This document shows positions 38,770 to 50,324 of a stretch of DNA of 64,000 bases, in pieces (position 1 is the stretch's first letter; every line of letters starts with the position of its first letter). Under the pieces are notes generated by a model. That model was not told the DNA's origin. It worked only from the letters and a program-made list of their open reading frames with translations, and searched no databases. Position numbers and translations under genes: made by a program. The DNA is from Pseudevernia furfuracea (Eukaryota > Ascomycota > Lecanoromycetes > Lecanorales > Parmeliaceae), in NCBI GenBank assembly GCA_022315425.1, contig JAIUPT010000033.1:1-64000 (forward strand). Reading direction: 5' to 3'.

Positions 38770-39923
38770 TGAAGTGGTATCTATATCCATTTCCTTTCGT
38801 CCTCATAGCGATTAGCTCCAAAGGACAATTACTAGCCTCTGAAGTCTTCCCTTTATAGACTCTGTATTATCTTAATTACGATGGCTTCGGCAATGCCAAC
38901 CTTGAAGACTGGTTTTGGTGCTCTGGAAAATCAGTCCTGGAATCATGCCGCTCTTGAATGGCATCAGCACACCGCGAAGAACATGGATGATGAGATAAGT
39001 ATGAGTCTCATGCGTCGCTTATTTCACTTGTCGATCCTCCCACAATACGTGGCGTGGGATATGTTTACGTGGCTTCATTCCCACAACATGCTCCTCACAA
39101 AACTCCCGATAATCCGCCCCCCATTATCGAACTAATAGTCTGAACCAGTCCGACGGACGAGTTCAGCGAATTTCGTTAAACGATTTGTGTTTTTCCTTCA
39201 TAGTCCGTGAACTGGTTCAAGATATCCATGGACGAGTCCGACTATTAGTCGGACTGGTCCAAAAATAATGTACTTGTAACTCCAATCGGAACATGTACTC
39301 GGGTTCAGAGGGAAGATGATTCAGTGATATAGAGCTACATGGGGGAAATACGACAACCGAGACCTTGGCCACTTTGTTGTTTGTTTTGGCATTTGAAGTT
39401 TAAAAAACAAAGATCGGCAGTCATCGGAACAGAGGCAGTGATGGCACAAAAGTAGGCAATAGATAGGTACTCAAATCTCATCATTCACTCTTCAAACAAA
39501 CGTTCCGAAAGGCGAGACGACGAGAACAACATCGTAATCACCGCTGCCGAAGATTCTCAAAGTTGAGATAGTACACGCTATGAATCTTCCAAGAACATCA
39601 TCACAGCGCCTCGACAACATGCCCATAGTGTCACTTTTACGCGTCGGGCCCCATTCGGTAAGACTCATCTTCCGCAGTGTTGACCGTGCTTTACAGGAAT
39701 CGACAAATTCAATCTAGGGCTAGCAGAATCGACGGAGCCTGTACACGCGTGCGCGAGGAGTTCCAACCGTAAGAGAACACCCAAGACAGAGCCCGGCATC
39801 CTCGTGATGGATAGATGAACAGCTAATGGCATTGTGTTATGCTCAGCCTATCTACAAGCAGCCCCAACTCTGGCCCTCGCTCTCAGCAGTCTTTCCTCAC
39901 GAAGCCTTGAAATACTCAGCGTT
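38770..39923. other. Intergenic region with foldback element
   Basis: An 84-codon plus frame (38881-39135) shows no domain. A foldback sequence at 39141-39262 is listed separately. No gene is supported. Confidence 0.55.
39141..39262. repeat. Foldback sequence with 21-nt palindrome
   Basis: TGAACCAGTCCGAC near 39141 is the approximate reverse complement of GTCGGACTGGTCCA near 39249. Within the right side, 39235-39255 is a palindrome, AGTCCGACTA-T-TAGTCGGACT, with 10-bp arms. A related GAACTGGTTCA half lies between the ends. It could be a miniature element or an operator-like site. Confidence 0.6.
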
Positions 39924-40826
39924 CTACTCCATTAGCTGTATCGTTGCCAACTTTGCTTTCAACTCCTTCAAAGCTCTCGTGCTCTCCTCCGTCACAGGGT
40001 GGTCCTCGCCAAGAAGGCGCGTATCCGTCTCCAGCTCCATCTCTGCGTATTTCAACGCCAATTCCATTGATCCTCTATCCTCATAGCATTCCTTTGCACG
40101 ACAATACATGCACGAGAGGAACTGGCCGTCCAACCGGTCATCCTCTGCCAATGCGATGAATTCAAGAACCATTTCCAATTCCTTTTGGTCATTGGTGCTA
40201 GGACCATCGTTGAGTTTATCAACGGCCACATAGAGGGTCTCCATCCTCCGACGACGCAGCTCAGTGCATTGGCCACTTCTGGTTTCAAGATCACAAGCTG
40301 GACAGTCGCATCGAAACCCGTAGTGTTCCCGGAACTCGTCCTGGCGTTGTCTCAGAGAAAAGAACGGAAAGTTGTAGCAGATCGTGATTTCTTCAGCTGC
40401 CGGAATATCCACCATAGCGTGAAGGGTCATGCGATGCAGATTCCGGTTCCATGAGAAGAAGGCATTCGGACAACAGGAGTTGTTGATGCGCGAAGCTTTC
40501 AAGAATATCCCTGATGACACTCCTTCAACTTCAAAACAGTTGGCTAGGTATCTACTCACGAGAGGTGTCCGGGTGGGGTAGTACGGGCAATGCAATGTGT
40601 TGAATTGCTGCTGCTGTTCCGCGGCCAGACCTGCAAAAGATATGCTTATCCGTTCTCCAATGCCTTCGTTTACAGTGCTGTCTGCAATCGAGAACAGTAA
40701 CTCGTCGGCCAGTATGCGAACCCCTGCTTTAATCTCTGTGTCGGCAAACATTCCATATCCCCTTCCGGATGTGGATCTGATCGTGTACATTTTTGGCACC
40801 TTAGGTATCTGATCGGCTGTTGACAT
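39924..40826 (-). CDS. SET-domain protein (SMYD-like), copy A
   Basis: The protein has 300 residues and one exon. The SET fold starts with TSGRGYGMFADTEIKAGVRI. The SAM-binding motif is RINNSCCPNAFF (residues 114-124), with asparagine 116 where the canonical NHSCxPN has histidine. EEITICYNFPF (145-155) is the C-terminal SET motif, and CDCPAC (173-178) the post-SET zinc cysteines. A helical tail follows (to residue 300), as in fungal SMYD/SET5-like proteins. The likely role is protein-lysine methylation, though many fungal members are uncharacterised. It is divergent from a paralog at 41473, so the pair probably arose by inverted duplication. The His-to-Asn change may weaken activity. Confidence 0.85.
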   Translation of the reverse strand: MSTADQIPKVPKMYTIRSTSGRGYGMFADTEIKAGVRILADELLFSIADSTVNEGIGERISISFAGLAAEQQQQFNTLHCPYYPTRTPLVSRYLANCFEVEGVSSGIFLKASRINNSCCPNAFFSWNRNLHRMTLHAMVDIPAAEEITICYNFPFFSLRQRQDEFREHYGFRCDCPACDLETRSGQCTELRRRRMETLYVAVDKLNDGPSTNDQKELEMVLEFIALAEDDRLDGQFLSCMYCRAKECYEDRGSMELALKYAEMELETDTRLLGEDHPVTEESTRALKELKAKLATIQLME

Positions 40827-41472
40827 CGTAAGCGATGCTCAGCAGGGTCCACGTAAAGCCGAAACTTTCAGTGAGCAGCTTCTCTGGATTTAATGGGATA
40901 AGAAAAAAGGTTTTGGTTTCTGAGGGGTGAAGAGATATACAAAACGTCAACAGAATCAACGAGTTTGAAATCAGCAAAATCAAGGTGACGGTGAGACAAC
41001 GTCAACAGAATAAATGAGTTTGAAATCAGCAAAATCAAGGTGACGGTGAGACAACGAGAACGACAACACCCGAGTGTGGGTGGCTTTTGCTCAAATAGAG
41101 AGAGGCTCCTACCTACAGTCCATGCCGAAAGGAACTTCAAGAAGATATGTGTCAGAAGCCCGGAGATTGGCAAACTGATTGTGCTCGGCTTGAAGGTTAA
41201 AATCAGGCATCTCCTCCTTGTCCTTCCTATTCACGAACCTTCCTACGAAAGCAAGGCTCCCAGTCACACCCATGGGTTTTTTTCCCTCCTCGTAGGTCTG
41301 CTTCTAATTATCGTTGGAATTTTCGCGCAATTCCGAAGAAGAAAATGTCATAAAAAACCTCGAAGATCTAAATGATATAAAGAACGCTGAGCTTGCTCTC
41401 TGAGACCGGATTCCAGGTTCAGTTTAAACAAGAAGTCAGCCGTATCTGCTCATCGCCAAAGAAGAAATAGGC
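40827..41472. promoter_or_regulatory. Bidirectional promoter region between two SET genes
   Basis: These 646 bp between divergent SET-gene starts include a 55-bp tandem duplication (40944-41053). Frames crossing it reflect the repeat and have no domain content. Confidence 0.5.
40944..41053. repeat. Two tandem 55-bp copies
   Basis: ACGTCAACAGAATCAACGAG begins copy 1 at 40944. Copy 2 begins at 40999 and differs at two positions (TCAACG versus TAAATG). Both end GGTGACGGTGAGACA. The repeat sits in the shared promoter of the SET pair. Confidence 0.9.
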
Positions 41473-42441
41473 ATGGCATTCACTGCCATCAACCGCCTGC
41501 ATGGAAGCGAGATGTCGGATGTGTATAAAATAGTACCAATACCAGCAAAGGGACTGGGAATGTTAACCAAAAGATACATCGAGCAAGGAGCGCGCATACT
41601 CGACAACGAGGTCCTTTTTTCTATTTCAGAAGGGCTCCCCGAGGAGCAGGTAAAGGAAAGGGTGACATCAGCCTTTGGCAGCTTATCCCCAGACAAAAAG
41701 ATGGATTTCTTAAGCCTCTATAACCCGCACCCATCAAATCCTGCTATGGATTTAGTCAGCAGATACAACGCAAATGCTTTTGAGATAAGCAACCTTTCGG
41801 ACCATTCCCGTCCGACTGTCAGCCATATCGTGTGCTTGCAAGCATCGCGCATCAACCATTCTTGTACACCAAACGCATACTTGGATTTGAATACAAACAT
41901 CAACCGAGTCACTGTGCATGCGGTTGCTGACATTCCAGCAGAGCAAGAAATTACGGTCAGCTACTGTGCTCCGCACTACAGTCGAGAAGATCGCGTACGC
42001 GATCTTGCCCGCTATGCTTTCACTTGTCGCTGTACTGTCTGTCAGCCTACCGCGATAGGCCAACTGAAGGAGGCTGAACGTCTCCTCATGCAGGAGACCT
42101 GGCTCACATTATACGACCGAGATGGAAAAGAGATATCGTACCCAAACCAGAATCCATTGAAAAGCATTCTTCGGATGATCCAGTTGTTGACAGAGCAAGG
42201 ACTGAATGTCGGAGACCTTTCGGTTTTGTATCAACGAGCGGCAAGACTGAATATCGAACTAGGCAATCGCAGTGTGGCTTTGGAGATTGTAGAAGAAAAA
42301 CTCAGAATCGAAATGCGTCGTTTGGGGTCGGATTCTCCGTTGGTACAAGAAACTAGGCTCTATGTAGTCGCACTGAAATTCCCGCCGGGCTTTTCCCCAC
42401 GGCTGCTTTCACAGAGCGCAAATCGCAGCGAAGCGAATTAA
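41473..42441 (+). CDS. SET-domain protein (SMYD-like), copy B
   Basis: The protein has 322 residues and one exon. It has the same layout as copy A: VPIPAKGLGMLTKRYIEQGA, then RINHSCTPNAYLDLNTNINR with a canonical NHSCxPN motif (128-134), EQEITVSYC (157-165), and post-SET CRCTVC (185-190). A helical C-terminal region with a tetratricopeptide-like feel (LYQRAARLNIELGNRSVALE) follows. It is probably a protein-lysine methyltransferase. An alternative start is M14 (MSDVYKI). Copies A and B share similar motifs but are well diverged, so the duplication is not recent. Confidence 0.87.
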   Translation: MAFTAINRLHGSEMSDVYKIVPIPAKGLGMLTKRYIEQGARILDNEVLFSISEGLPEEQVKERVTSAFGSLSPDKKMDFLSLYNPHPSNPAMDLVSRYNANAFEISNLSDHSRPTVSHIVCLQASRINHSCTPNAYLDLNTNINRVTVHAVADIPAEQEITVSYCAPHYSREDRVRDLARYAFTCRCTVCQPTAIGQLKEAERLLMQETWLTLYDRDGKEISYPNQNPLKSILRMIQLLTEQGLNVGDLSVLYQRAARLNIELGNRSVALEIVEEKLRIEMRRLGSDSPLVQETRLYVVALKFPPGFSPRLLSQSANRSEAN

Positions 42442-42933
42442 AAGTAATTACTCGGACACAGGGGAAGAGTTCGATTCTGCTCGGCGCCCCCATGTTTGAA
42501 TTCAGGCGATTCGTCAGCCAGCTCAAAAGCCCAGAATTCTCAGAGTACCTCAATGGAATAAGCGGCCATTAGAGCCATACATCTGCCCTATTGTCAATTC
42601 CATCTTTCTCAATCTTCCTTTGTACGAATTGAGAGAGTAAGATGATTAGTTTGCTCGGGTAAAGTAAGCAAAGGAGGTCTAAAGCAGCATTCTTCTAGAG
42701 CCTCTCATCTGCATATGGAGGGCAAACTAATTAGACCGTAGGTGATAGAAGAGGCATGATATATAAACAATGATATCATTTATTTGCAGGCGCGTCACGC
42801 GCTTAGCTTAGAGTATTAGCGACCCCGCACTGCCACTTCCTTGGAAAGCCCCTTTTAGATTTCCTTGTATCTCATCTCGTCTTCACCAGCCACAAGACAG
42901 GCACATTTCACCACCGATCCAAGACATTCAACA
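42442..42933. other. Intergenic region upstream of the DUF726 gene
   Basis: No gene is supported. It contains the promoter and 5' leader of the gene at 42934; an in-frame ATG at 42865 exists but the coding-like sequence begins at 42934. Confidence 0.5.
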
Positions 42934-45900
42934 ATGCCCGAACAGAAGAAGAAGATTCCTAAGCTGCCTCCTAAGAAGACCAATGTCTCCTCCACAGCAA
43001 ACAAGCAGACGGCCGCGCCCTCCAAATCTACAACAGCGCCCTCCAAATCCTCAACTCCCACCACCAAACCGTCCACTACACCAGCCAAGTCAACGACCAC
43101 CCAACCGAAGAAAGACGCACCCAAGCCTACGCCGAAACAGAGCAATGCGGCTTCCACGCCCTCGCAGAAACCAAACCCCACTCAGGCACCTCCCAAGGCA
43201 TCGACCTCTGCGGCCAAGCCTAGCAATGCCGCTCCCGAGCGCAAGCCATCCCTAGCACCCAGCAAGGCCTCAACTGCTGCTACCAAGCCAGCCGAGCCCC
43301 CAGCGCCTTCTACAGCACGCAGACCCTCCACAGCACCGCGGAAAGCATCCACTCCTCCTCCCAAAGCTACAGATGCCGCCTCAGATCGCAAGCCTTCAAC
43401 AGACATCGCCCAGAGACCAAAGCCTCCGAAGCTCCCTCCTAATAAGACAGATGACCAATCTTCCGCGCCGTCGCCAGCTCGCAGACCCTCCGTAGCACCG
43501 CGCAAAGACTCAGCCTCCACAAACAAGCCAACTGACACCGACCAGAAACCAAAGCCCCCTAAACTTGGTCCAAAGAAGACAAGCAATGAGCCCCCAGCAT
43601 CTTCTCAATCAAGAAGGCCTTCCTTGGCACCGCGCAAATCCTCGACAGCTACTGCAAAGTCTACCCCTACCGACACAGCACCTACTGGCCAAAAGAAGAA
43701 GGATGCAAAAAAGGAGGATGAAGATACACCTGCACACAAAGTTGCGGAGGAGGAGAAGGATCTCAAGTCTTTCTTGTCAGAGTCTGAGCGGGCAGACCTC
43801 ACCCTGCTTATAGCAAGCATTGCTGAGACGATGCGAAAGACTATTGAGAGCAACTTTGATGCTGCAGCTACATTGAAAGACCTTGGTCAAGAGGGTCAGA
43901 CTGAGGAAGACAGGCTTGCGAACATAGACTACGACCCCGGCACGGTTGATGTCAGCGAATACGACAAGGAAAATAAGGCACGCGAGGAACGTGAGAAAGA
44001 GCTTGCGACACCAAAGGTCAAAGAGCTGAAGAAGAATGCCCTCCAATGGTTCGATGAGTGGCGAGAGGTTGTTATGCAGCGCGTGGGCGAAGCGGTCAAT
44101 TCGAAGGAGACTATATCCAAGCAGAAGGAAGAGGCCTCAACGCAGGGATCAAAGACTACGACTACTCCAATAACGGAAGAAAGATCAGTCCAGAAAATCG
44201 ACACCGGCGCCAAGCAGGGAGAATATACATCTCCAAAGCTCGAACAATTGTTCCCACGGATCCAAACACCACTTACGAAATTGCCTATGCAGAAGCGTAC
44301 ACTTGTCATTCACTCCATACTCCTGATACTTCTGAGCTTGGAGCACTATAATGCTGCATCACGAGTGCTACTCCTCTATCTGACATCCAGTATGAAGCTT
44401 GGTCTTAATTATCTGCGCGATGACGAAGAGAAGACGGCAAAAGGCTTGTTGGAAGCTGCTAAACAAATTCAAGCAGATCAGGAGCTGTTGAAAAAAACCT
44501 CAGAGGAAAGCGAGAACTCGCGCAAGTGGAAGATAAGGCTTGCCCAGGTAGCAGGCGCAGCAGTCGTGGGACTTTCAGGCGGCATGGCTGCTCCAATGGT
44601 AAGCTAACCGCTCCAAATATTTTACAGGAGAATTTCCTGATCGAGTACGATGCAAACAGATGGCAGCAGGTGTTGGCAGTGTGATGACGGGCCTCGGTCT
44701 TGGAGCTACCGCCGCAGCAGGTTACCTTGGCACAGTTGCTGGCAGCACCTATTTGGTCGGCAGTCTGTTTGGAGCTTACGGAGGGCGCATGACCGGCGAA
44801 ATGATGCAAAATATCTCAGCAGAGGTGCAAGACTTTGCCTTCCTTCCAGTCCATGGCGAACGTAAAGAGCATGACGAATCCATTGAAGCCGCCACCGACA
44901 CTCGCCGCCTCCGCGTCATCATCGCAATATCTGGCTGGTTACTCGAGAAAGAGGAGGTTGTGACACCATGGCGCGTCCTGAAACCTACCGCCGAAGTTTT
45001 CGCCCTTCGTTTTGAGCTCGAGGCATTGATGAATCTAGGACAAAGTATCGACACCATGGTGTCCAGTGCGGCGTATGGGTATGCCCAGTCTGCCATGATT
45101 CAGCGGACGGTGTTCGCCGAGATGATGTCAGCAATGTGGCCCATGGCCATAGTGAAGGTCGCCCGCGTGGTTGACAACCCCTTTAGCCTGGCCAAAACTC
45201 GCGCTGACAAAGCTGGAAAAGTGCTCGCCGACCTTCTCATCAATCGCGCCCAAGGAGAACGACCTGTAACTCTTGTAGGATATTCATTAGGAGCACGCGT
45301 GATTTGGTCCTGCCTGACTTCTTTGGCCGAGCGAAAGGCTTTTGGACTGGTCGAATCCGCGGTGCTGATCGGATCCCCTATACCTAGCGATGTCAGCACC
45401 TGGCGTGTTATGCACACGGCTGTGAGTGGTCGACTTGTTAATGTCTTTTCAGAGAATGACTACATTCTGGCTTTCCTTTACCGGACCTCAAGCATTCAGT
45501 ACGGAGTCGCCGGTCTCATGCCCGTCTCTGGCCTTTTAGGGGTGGAAAATGTCGATGTCAGCGAGACAGTCAACGGGCATCTGAAGTACAGGTATGTACC
45601 TTTTCACCCAAATCCACCTTATTATCTAGGCTACAAGTCTCGTCTCAGGAGCAAGGAACCCAACCCATTCCTCAGAACTGACTCGCAGTTGAGGTTATTG
45701 ACCCAAACGAAGAGTGCTGACTCCCAATTCTCCCGTAGATACCTAGTAGGTAGCATCCTGCAGAAAATCGGCTTTGAAGATCTCGACAAGAAAGAGGTAG
45801 CTAAAGAAGCGGAGGCTTTCGAAAAGATCGTGGAAGAAGAAAAGAAGCAGACCTACGTCAAGCAAGCCGGAGAAGTGTATGAGAAAGCCAGTGGCAAAGG

Positions 45901-48094
45901 GCTTGGTAAAGAACTTTACAATAGGTACGGCAAACGCATTGGACTGGATGGCAAAGAGCCCTCGGACAAGGTCAAGGATATCAGCGATGCAGACGCGGAC
46001 AAACAGGCCACGGCCATGGAGAAGGAGGTCGAGGCGAAGACGCAGAAGGGCCTCATGCAATGGGCCGTCGAGCAGCTATACATATCGCGTCCATCAGTGC
46101 CATCTACAGGCGAAGTCAAGGACGCAGCTGCGAACCCTCAAGGCGCAGTTGCTGATACTACCAAAACTGTCAATAAGACTGCCGATGCCGCCACGAAATC
46201 ACTGCTACAGCGCGCCAAGGAAGCCACGTACCTATCCCGCTCAGGCGGCGTCGAAGGCCAGGTCACTGCCGACGACAAACTCGCTCAAGCACAATCCACA
46301 GCCACATCCGCAGCGCCGACTGGTTATCTTGCCACAGCTGCGGGCTACATACCCACTAGCTATATTCCTGGTTTTGGAGCGGCAGGCAAGGGAACAGAAG
46401 CGGCTGGTGACGCGGGGAAGCAAGCAGGAAAGCTTCAGCAGGATGTTGGTAAGGCTGTCAAGCCACCCTTGAAGAAAACCGACAGTGCGAGGAAATCCTT
46501 AGGTAAATTGGCGGGACCTGCTTTGAAGAGGACAGAGAGCGCGCAGAAGAAGCTTGCTGGGGCGACAAAAGACCCAAGCCAGGCGGCCACGGGTGCAAAA
46601 CAGACATCCCAAGACGCTGCAAAGGACCCGTCCAAGACATTGTCAAGAAAAATAACAGGCACGAAGAAGCAAGTAAGCGATGCCTCCAAAAAGTTGGGTG
46701 ATGTCGCGGGCGACGCTCAGAAGACTGTTGGAGACGCTACCACGGACCCAACAGAATTAGCTAAGAAGGGCCAGAAGCAGGCTGGTGAGGCTACGGAATC
46801 GGCTGAAAAGGCAGCTAGCGGTGTAACAAGCTACATTCCATCATTCGGTCTGGGAGGATCCTCGAAGAAAGCCAAACCAGCAGCTCCTAAAAGAGCTCCA
46901 AGTGGACCAGCGAAAGCAAAGGAGGCTACCAAGAAGGCACCAAGCGAAGCAACGGAGACCGCTAGCAAGGCCACAGATAAAGCTCAAGGAAAAGCGACTG
47001 ACTCTGAGAAAGCATCTGCCGGCTATAGCAGTTATCTTCCGCACTTTGGCTATGGGAGTTCTAAACCTTCTCAAGCGAAGACAGCTCCCAAAGACGCTGA
47101 GAAGGAAGTCGAGAAAGTCACCGAAGGTGCAAAGGAAACACAAAAAGAGACAACCAAATCGACTGAGAAGATAGCAGATGATGCCAAAGAAACTGCAAAG
47201 GATACCACGGGGAAAGCCCAACAAGTAACCGGTGATGCGAAGGAAATGCCTAAGGAGGCGACAGAGAAAACCAAAGAAGCGGCGGAAGATGCACAGAAAG
47301 CAGCTTCCGACGGAACCACTACTGCCAATGATTTGAAGTCCAAAGCCGAAGAGTCTACCACTGACCCAGCGTCCGCTCCATCAAACGTTTCTGGTGTCCT
47401 CAGCGTTACCACTAGCTCTGCTGCAAACGCCGCCTCCAAGGCGGGATCAACGGTCGGCAATGCTGCCGCTGGAGCACAAAAATATGTTCCCAACTCACAG
47501 GGTCTGGGAGGAGATGCCGGCGGTAAGTTCAGCGACATGGCCAGTGGGGCAGCTTCAGGTGTAACGTCCGGGGCTTCTTTCCCAAACATGGTTAGTGGTG
47601 ACTCGGCTAAGGAAGAAGACGAGAAGCAAGATGTCTCTGACGAGAAGCTTGACAATGGGAAGGGCAAAGGAAAAGAGGAAGACGAAAGCCAGCCGGATGA
47701 TGACACGAAAGAAGAGGAGGAGGAATTCCGGACACCTGGAGGAGAAAAACAGGAAGATAGCAAACCCGAAGAGAAAAGCCCGCAGAAACAAGGAGCTGAT
47801 GATCCCTTCGTCGATGAACCCGAAGAAGACGCTGGCTCCGAAGATACTGAAAGCACCATTAAAGTCTCGCAATCCCACGACTCGCACTCAGCCAGCTCGA
47901 ACTCAGACGGTGGTGAAGAAACAGGTGAAGATACAGGTGAAGACGAGAAGGGCAAAAGCTATGCGTCAACGGCTGCAAATACAGTCGGAGACGCTGGCAA
48001 GGGTGCTATGGGAGTTGGTGCCGCTGTGGGTGGCGCTGCTGCCTCTGGGCTCTCTGAGGGCGTTGGCAGCTTGGGGAAGTCCAGGTGGTGGTGA
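42934..48094 (+). CDS. DUF726 (TMCO4/Mil1-type) alpha/beta hydrolase with long repeat-rich arms
   Basis: Two exons (42934-44598, 44660-48094) join at AAPM/MAAGVGSV and give 1,699 residues. The N-terminal 270 residues are basic and Pro/Ser/Thr-rich, with repeats such as RRPSTAPRKAST, RRPSVAPRKDS, RRPSLAPRKSS and three PKLxPxKT units. The middle is the conserved domain: a Gly/Ala membrane-like region (AQVAGAAVVGLSGGMAAPM, GLGLGATAAAGYLGTVAGS) and the hydrolase core with TLVGYSLGARVIWSCL, whose serine (about residue 764) is the nucleophile. Yeast Mil1 and human TMCO4 share this domain. The last 600 residues are disordered, with LEA-like KxATxxAxDxx heptads and YIPSFG-type motifs (SYIPGFG, SYIPSFGLG, SYLPHFGYG). 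It is probably membrane-associated. The arms far exceed the usual family length. Confidence 0.85.
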
Positions 48095-49080
48095 CCAAAC
48101 CCCCACAGTGAAATGGGCAGAGCAGCGGCAAAGCTCTTCCTAGCCCTCTGCACCGATGGCTCCAGTCAGTGCTCCTCGTGCACGGCCACTGGTCTAACGC
48201 TCGATGCGCCGAAAAGTACTGCATCGTTTTATCACTCTTGACCGAGCCATAGTATTTACGGTATCGCAACAGCGACACATCAATGTTCCCTTGATGTCGA
48301 GGATGTACAAATATAATGTTGGACGGTGTACTTGAGTATATGTTTTGGAACATGTGACGAGATGGACGACAAGATCTTGGTTTTTAATTTAGGATACCAT
48401 ATACCTGTCAAGCTATGTAATCAATACCTGTCGGAGCGCCGTTAATATATGATCTTCGTAGATGTCCATTGTTGAAAAAAGAGCTTGCGGTGATAGATTG
48501 TTACGGCACCTGCATACGAGAGATAGATACATGCATACTATTCTACTCCGCGACAATTCAGGTAAGCTGGCCCAGTAGATGGCGGACTGTAGCGGTACAG
48601 TACATAAATCCCAAACTCCGGAGATTATGAACCCCGACGATAGAAGCTAGAATCAGTGAATAGCTCCACTTGATCCGTTTGTTACTTACGAGTACGGCCC
48701 AAAAGCGCTCCTTTCTAGGTTTGCTGCCGCGCGCCCATTCCGGAGCTCTGAATGGCGGAGTTGAACCCGGCAACAATCGACCTGAGGACGTTTACGACGT
48801 AATGTCGTACATAACTGTCTGATTCATTCGAAGATGCCTAGGTTGAGTAGGGTTTGGGAGTTTCCGTCCAAATAACATAGATGAGCGATCGACTTTTACT
48901 GTAGCATTGAATCATGTTGTTGGATAAAAGCATCAGGCTACTTTCCCGCGATTGATACTGGTTGTTTATCTACAACAGCAGAGAAGAGTGCTTTGCCGCA
49001 AAAGGCCGCCCTCCCTCCCCTCTCCCTCAAACGAGCAACACTCATAGGCCCATCACCGCCACCAGGAGGACACTGCATCC
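48095..49080. other. Intergenic region, no gene supported
   Basis: This 1-kb stretch lies between the convergent ends of the DUF726 and TauD2 genes. Short frames only. A GTTCAAC word near 48755 was considered as a tRNA T-loop and rejected. Confidence 0.55.
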
Positions 49081-50324
49081 TTATTTCCCCACTATTTCAT
49101 CAAGTGGAGTCTCAAAAGGCTTCTCCGCAGCCGGTGACACGCGTGCGATATGGCGGCGTTGGTCCTATAGCCATCAGCTTTATATTGTGGAAAGGGAAGA
49201 AAGGTAACGTAGAGGAGGTAACGTACATCGACAAAGTCGAAGATGGCTGAGTGGGCGATGGCTCTGTTCTTTAGGGGTAATGTCAGCTTGCATTCGCGTA
49301 ATGGTATCAGATGTTAGAGTTCAGGTCAGGGTGTTATAAGAGGCTTACTGACATCGAAGATAACGACAGTGTCCTCGGTCCACTGGACCCGGACCTGACA
49401 GTCTTGAGAATAAGCGAGATGCTCGAAGAGGAATTTGAGCAGAGCGTCGCTTTCTTCTTTCTTGAAGCCGATGATGTGCGTAGTATCTGAGGCAATTAAG
49501 CCAGTTGTCAGTATGAGAGACGGAGAAAGTCAATTGAGTATGACGTACATAGAGGGTTGACGAAGAGTGACTGCTCTCCCGTGACGGGGTGGGTTCTCAC
49601 AACAGGGTGGACGCTAGTGACACCCGTGCTAGCCTTGTGCTCAGCTTTCAACCCCTGCAATCTTTGCGCAAATGAGCGAGATAACTTCTTGTACGCCTCC
49701 GCAGTGTTGATGAAAACAGTGTCTCCGCCAACGTCTGGGCACTCGAGCATATAGAAGAACACGAGTCCCGGCGGCTGTGCGTTTGCACTGCTGTCTGTAT
49801 GCCAGGACATAGAAGTGGTACGTGGTACGTAGCTGTCGCGAATTCTGGTGTCACCAACGCCATTGTGCGCGATATGAATCTCGGGAGAGTCTCTAATGTA
49901 GGGTCCGAGTGGAAAAATGACTAGTGGACCGAAGTATTTGCAGAAGTTGACGACGGAAGAGATTGGCAAGTCTTTGAAGTCCTGGGAGCGGAGGGCGACG
50001 ACTTTGCGTTGGGCTACAAGGAGGGCGATTTCGTCTTTTGCTTGACGCGTGAGGCTGCTCAGTTGGATGCCGGAGATCACAGAGCCTGTGGAGGGTGTCA
50101 AATCTCTGATGTGGGCGCTTATGTTGAGATTGGGGAAGGTTGGATCAGCGTCTTTGGCAGGTTCATGATGCTCGAAGGGTTCGAGCATGGGATATGTGTG
50201 GTTAGGAGTCCAGCTGGGAATGTATTGTGGGTACTGGGTCTTTGGATTAGCAGAGTAGAGACAAGGCAAGGCGTTACACATACTTTGGCAGGTGGAAAGT
50301 GTCCGCTTTTTCTTGTTCTGCCAT
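49081..50324 (-). CDS. TauD/TfdA-family dioxygenase, second copy
   Basis: Five exons (50324-50280, 50239-49549, 49486-49353, 49268-49227, 49164-49081) splice in phase to 331 residues. Exon 1 reads MAEQEKADTFHLPKY and joins TQYPQYIPSWTPNHTYPMLE. The iron ligands are HTD in SMSWHTDSSANAQPPGLVFF and the histidine of FDNRAIAHSAIFD. RRHIARVSPAAEKPFETP holds the 2-oxoglutarate arginine. One intron has a GTCAGT donor. It belongs to the same family as the gene at 18204 but differs strongly, so it probably acts on another substrate. No transporter is adjacent, and I found no lesion. Confidence 0.85.

Noticed and set aside
40868..41375. Frames of 101-111 codons between the SET genes
   Set aside because: They derive from the 55-bp tandem duplication and promoter DNA.
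47071..47955. 294-codon minus-strand frame rich in Ser, Phe and Val
   Set aside because: It is antisense to the low-complexity Lys/Glu/Ala region of the DUF726 gene.
48700..48800. Possible tRNA (GGGTTCAACTC word on the minus strand)
   Set aside because: No matching D-arm, anticodon stem or acceptor stem at the right distances.
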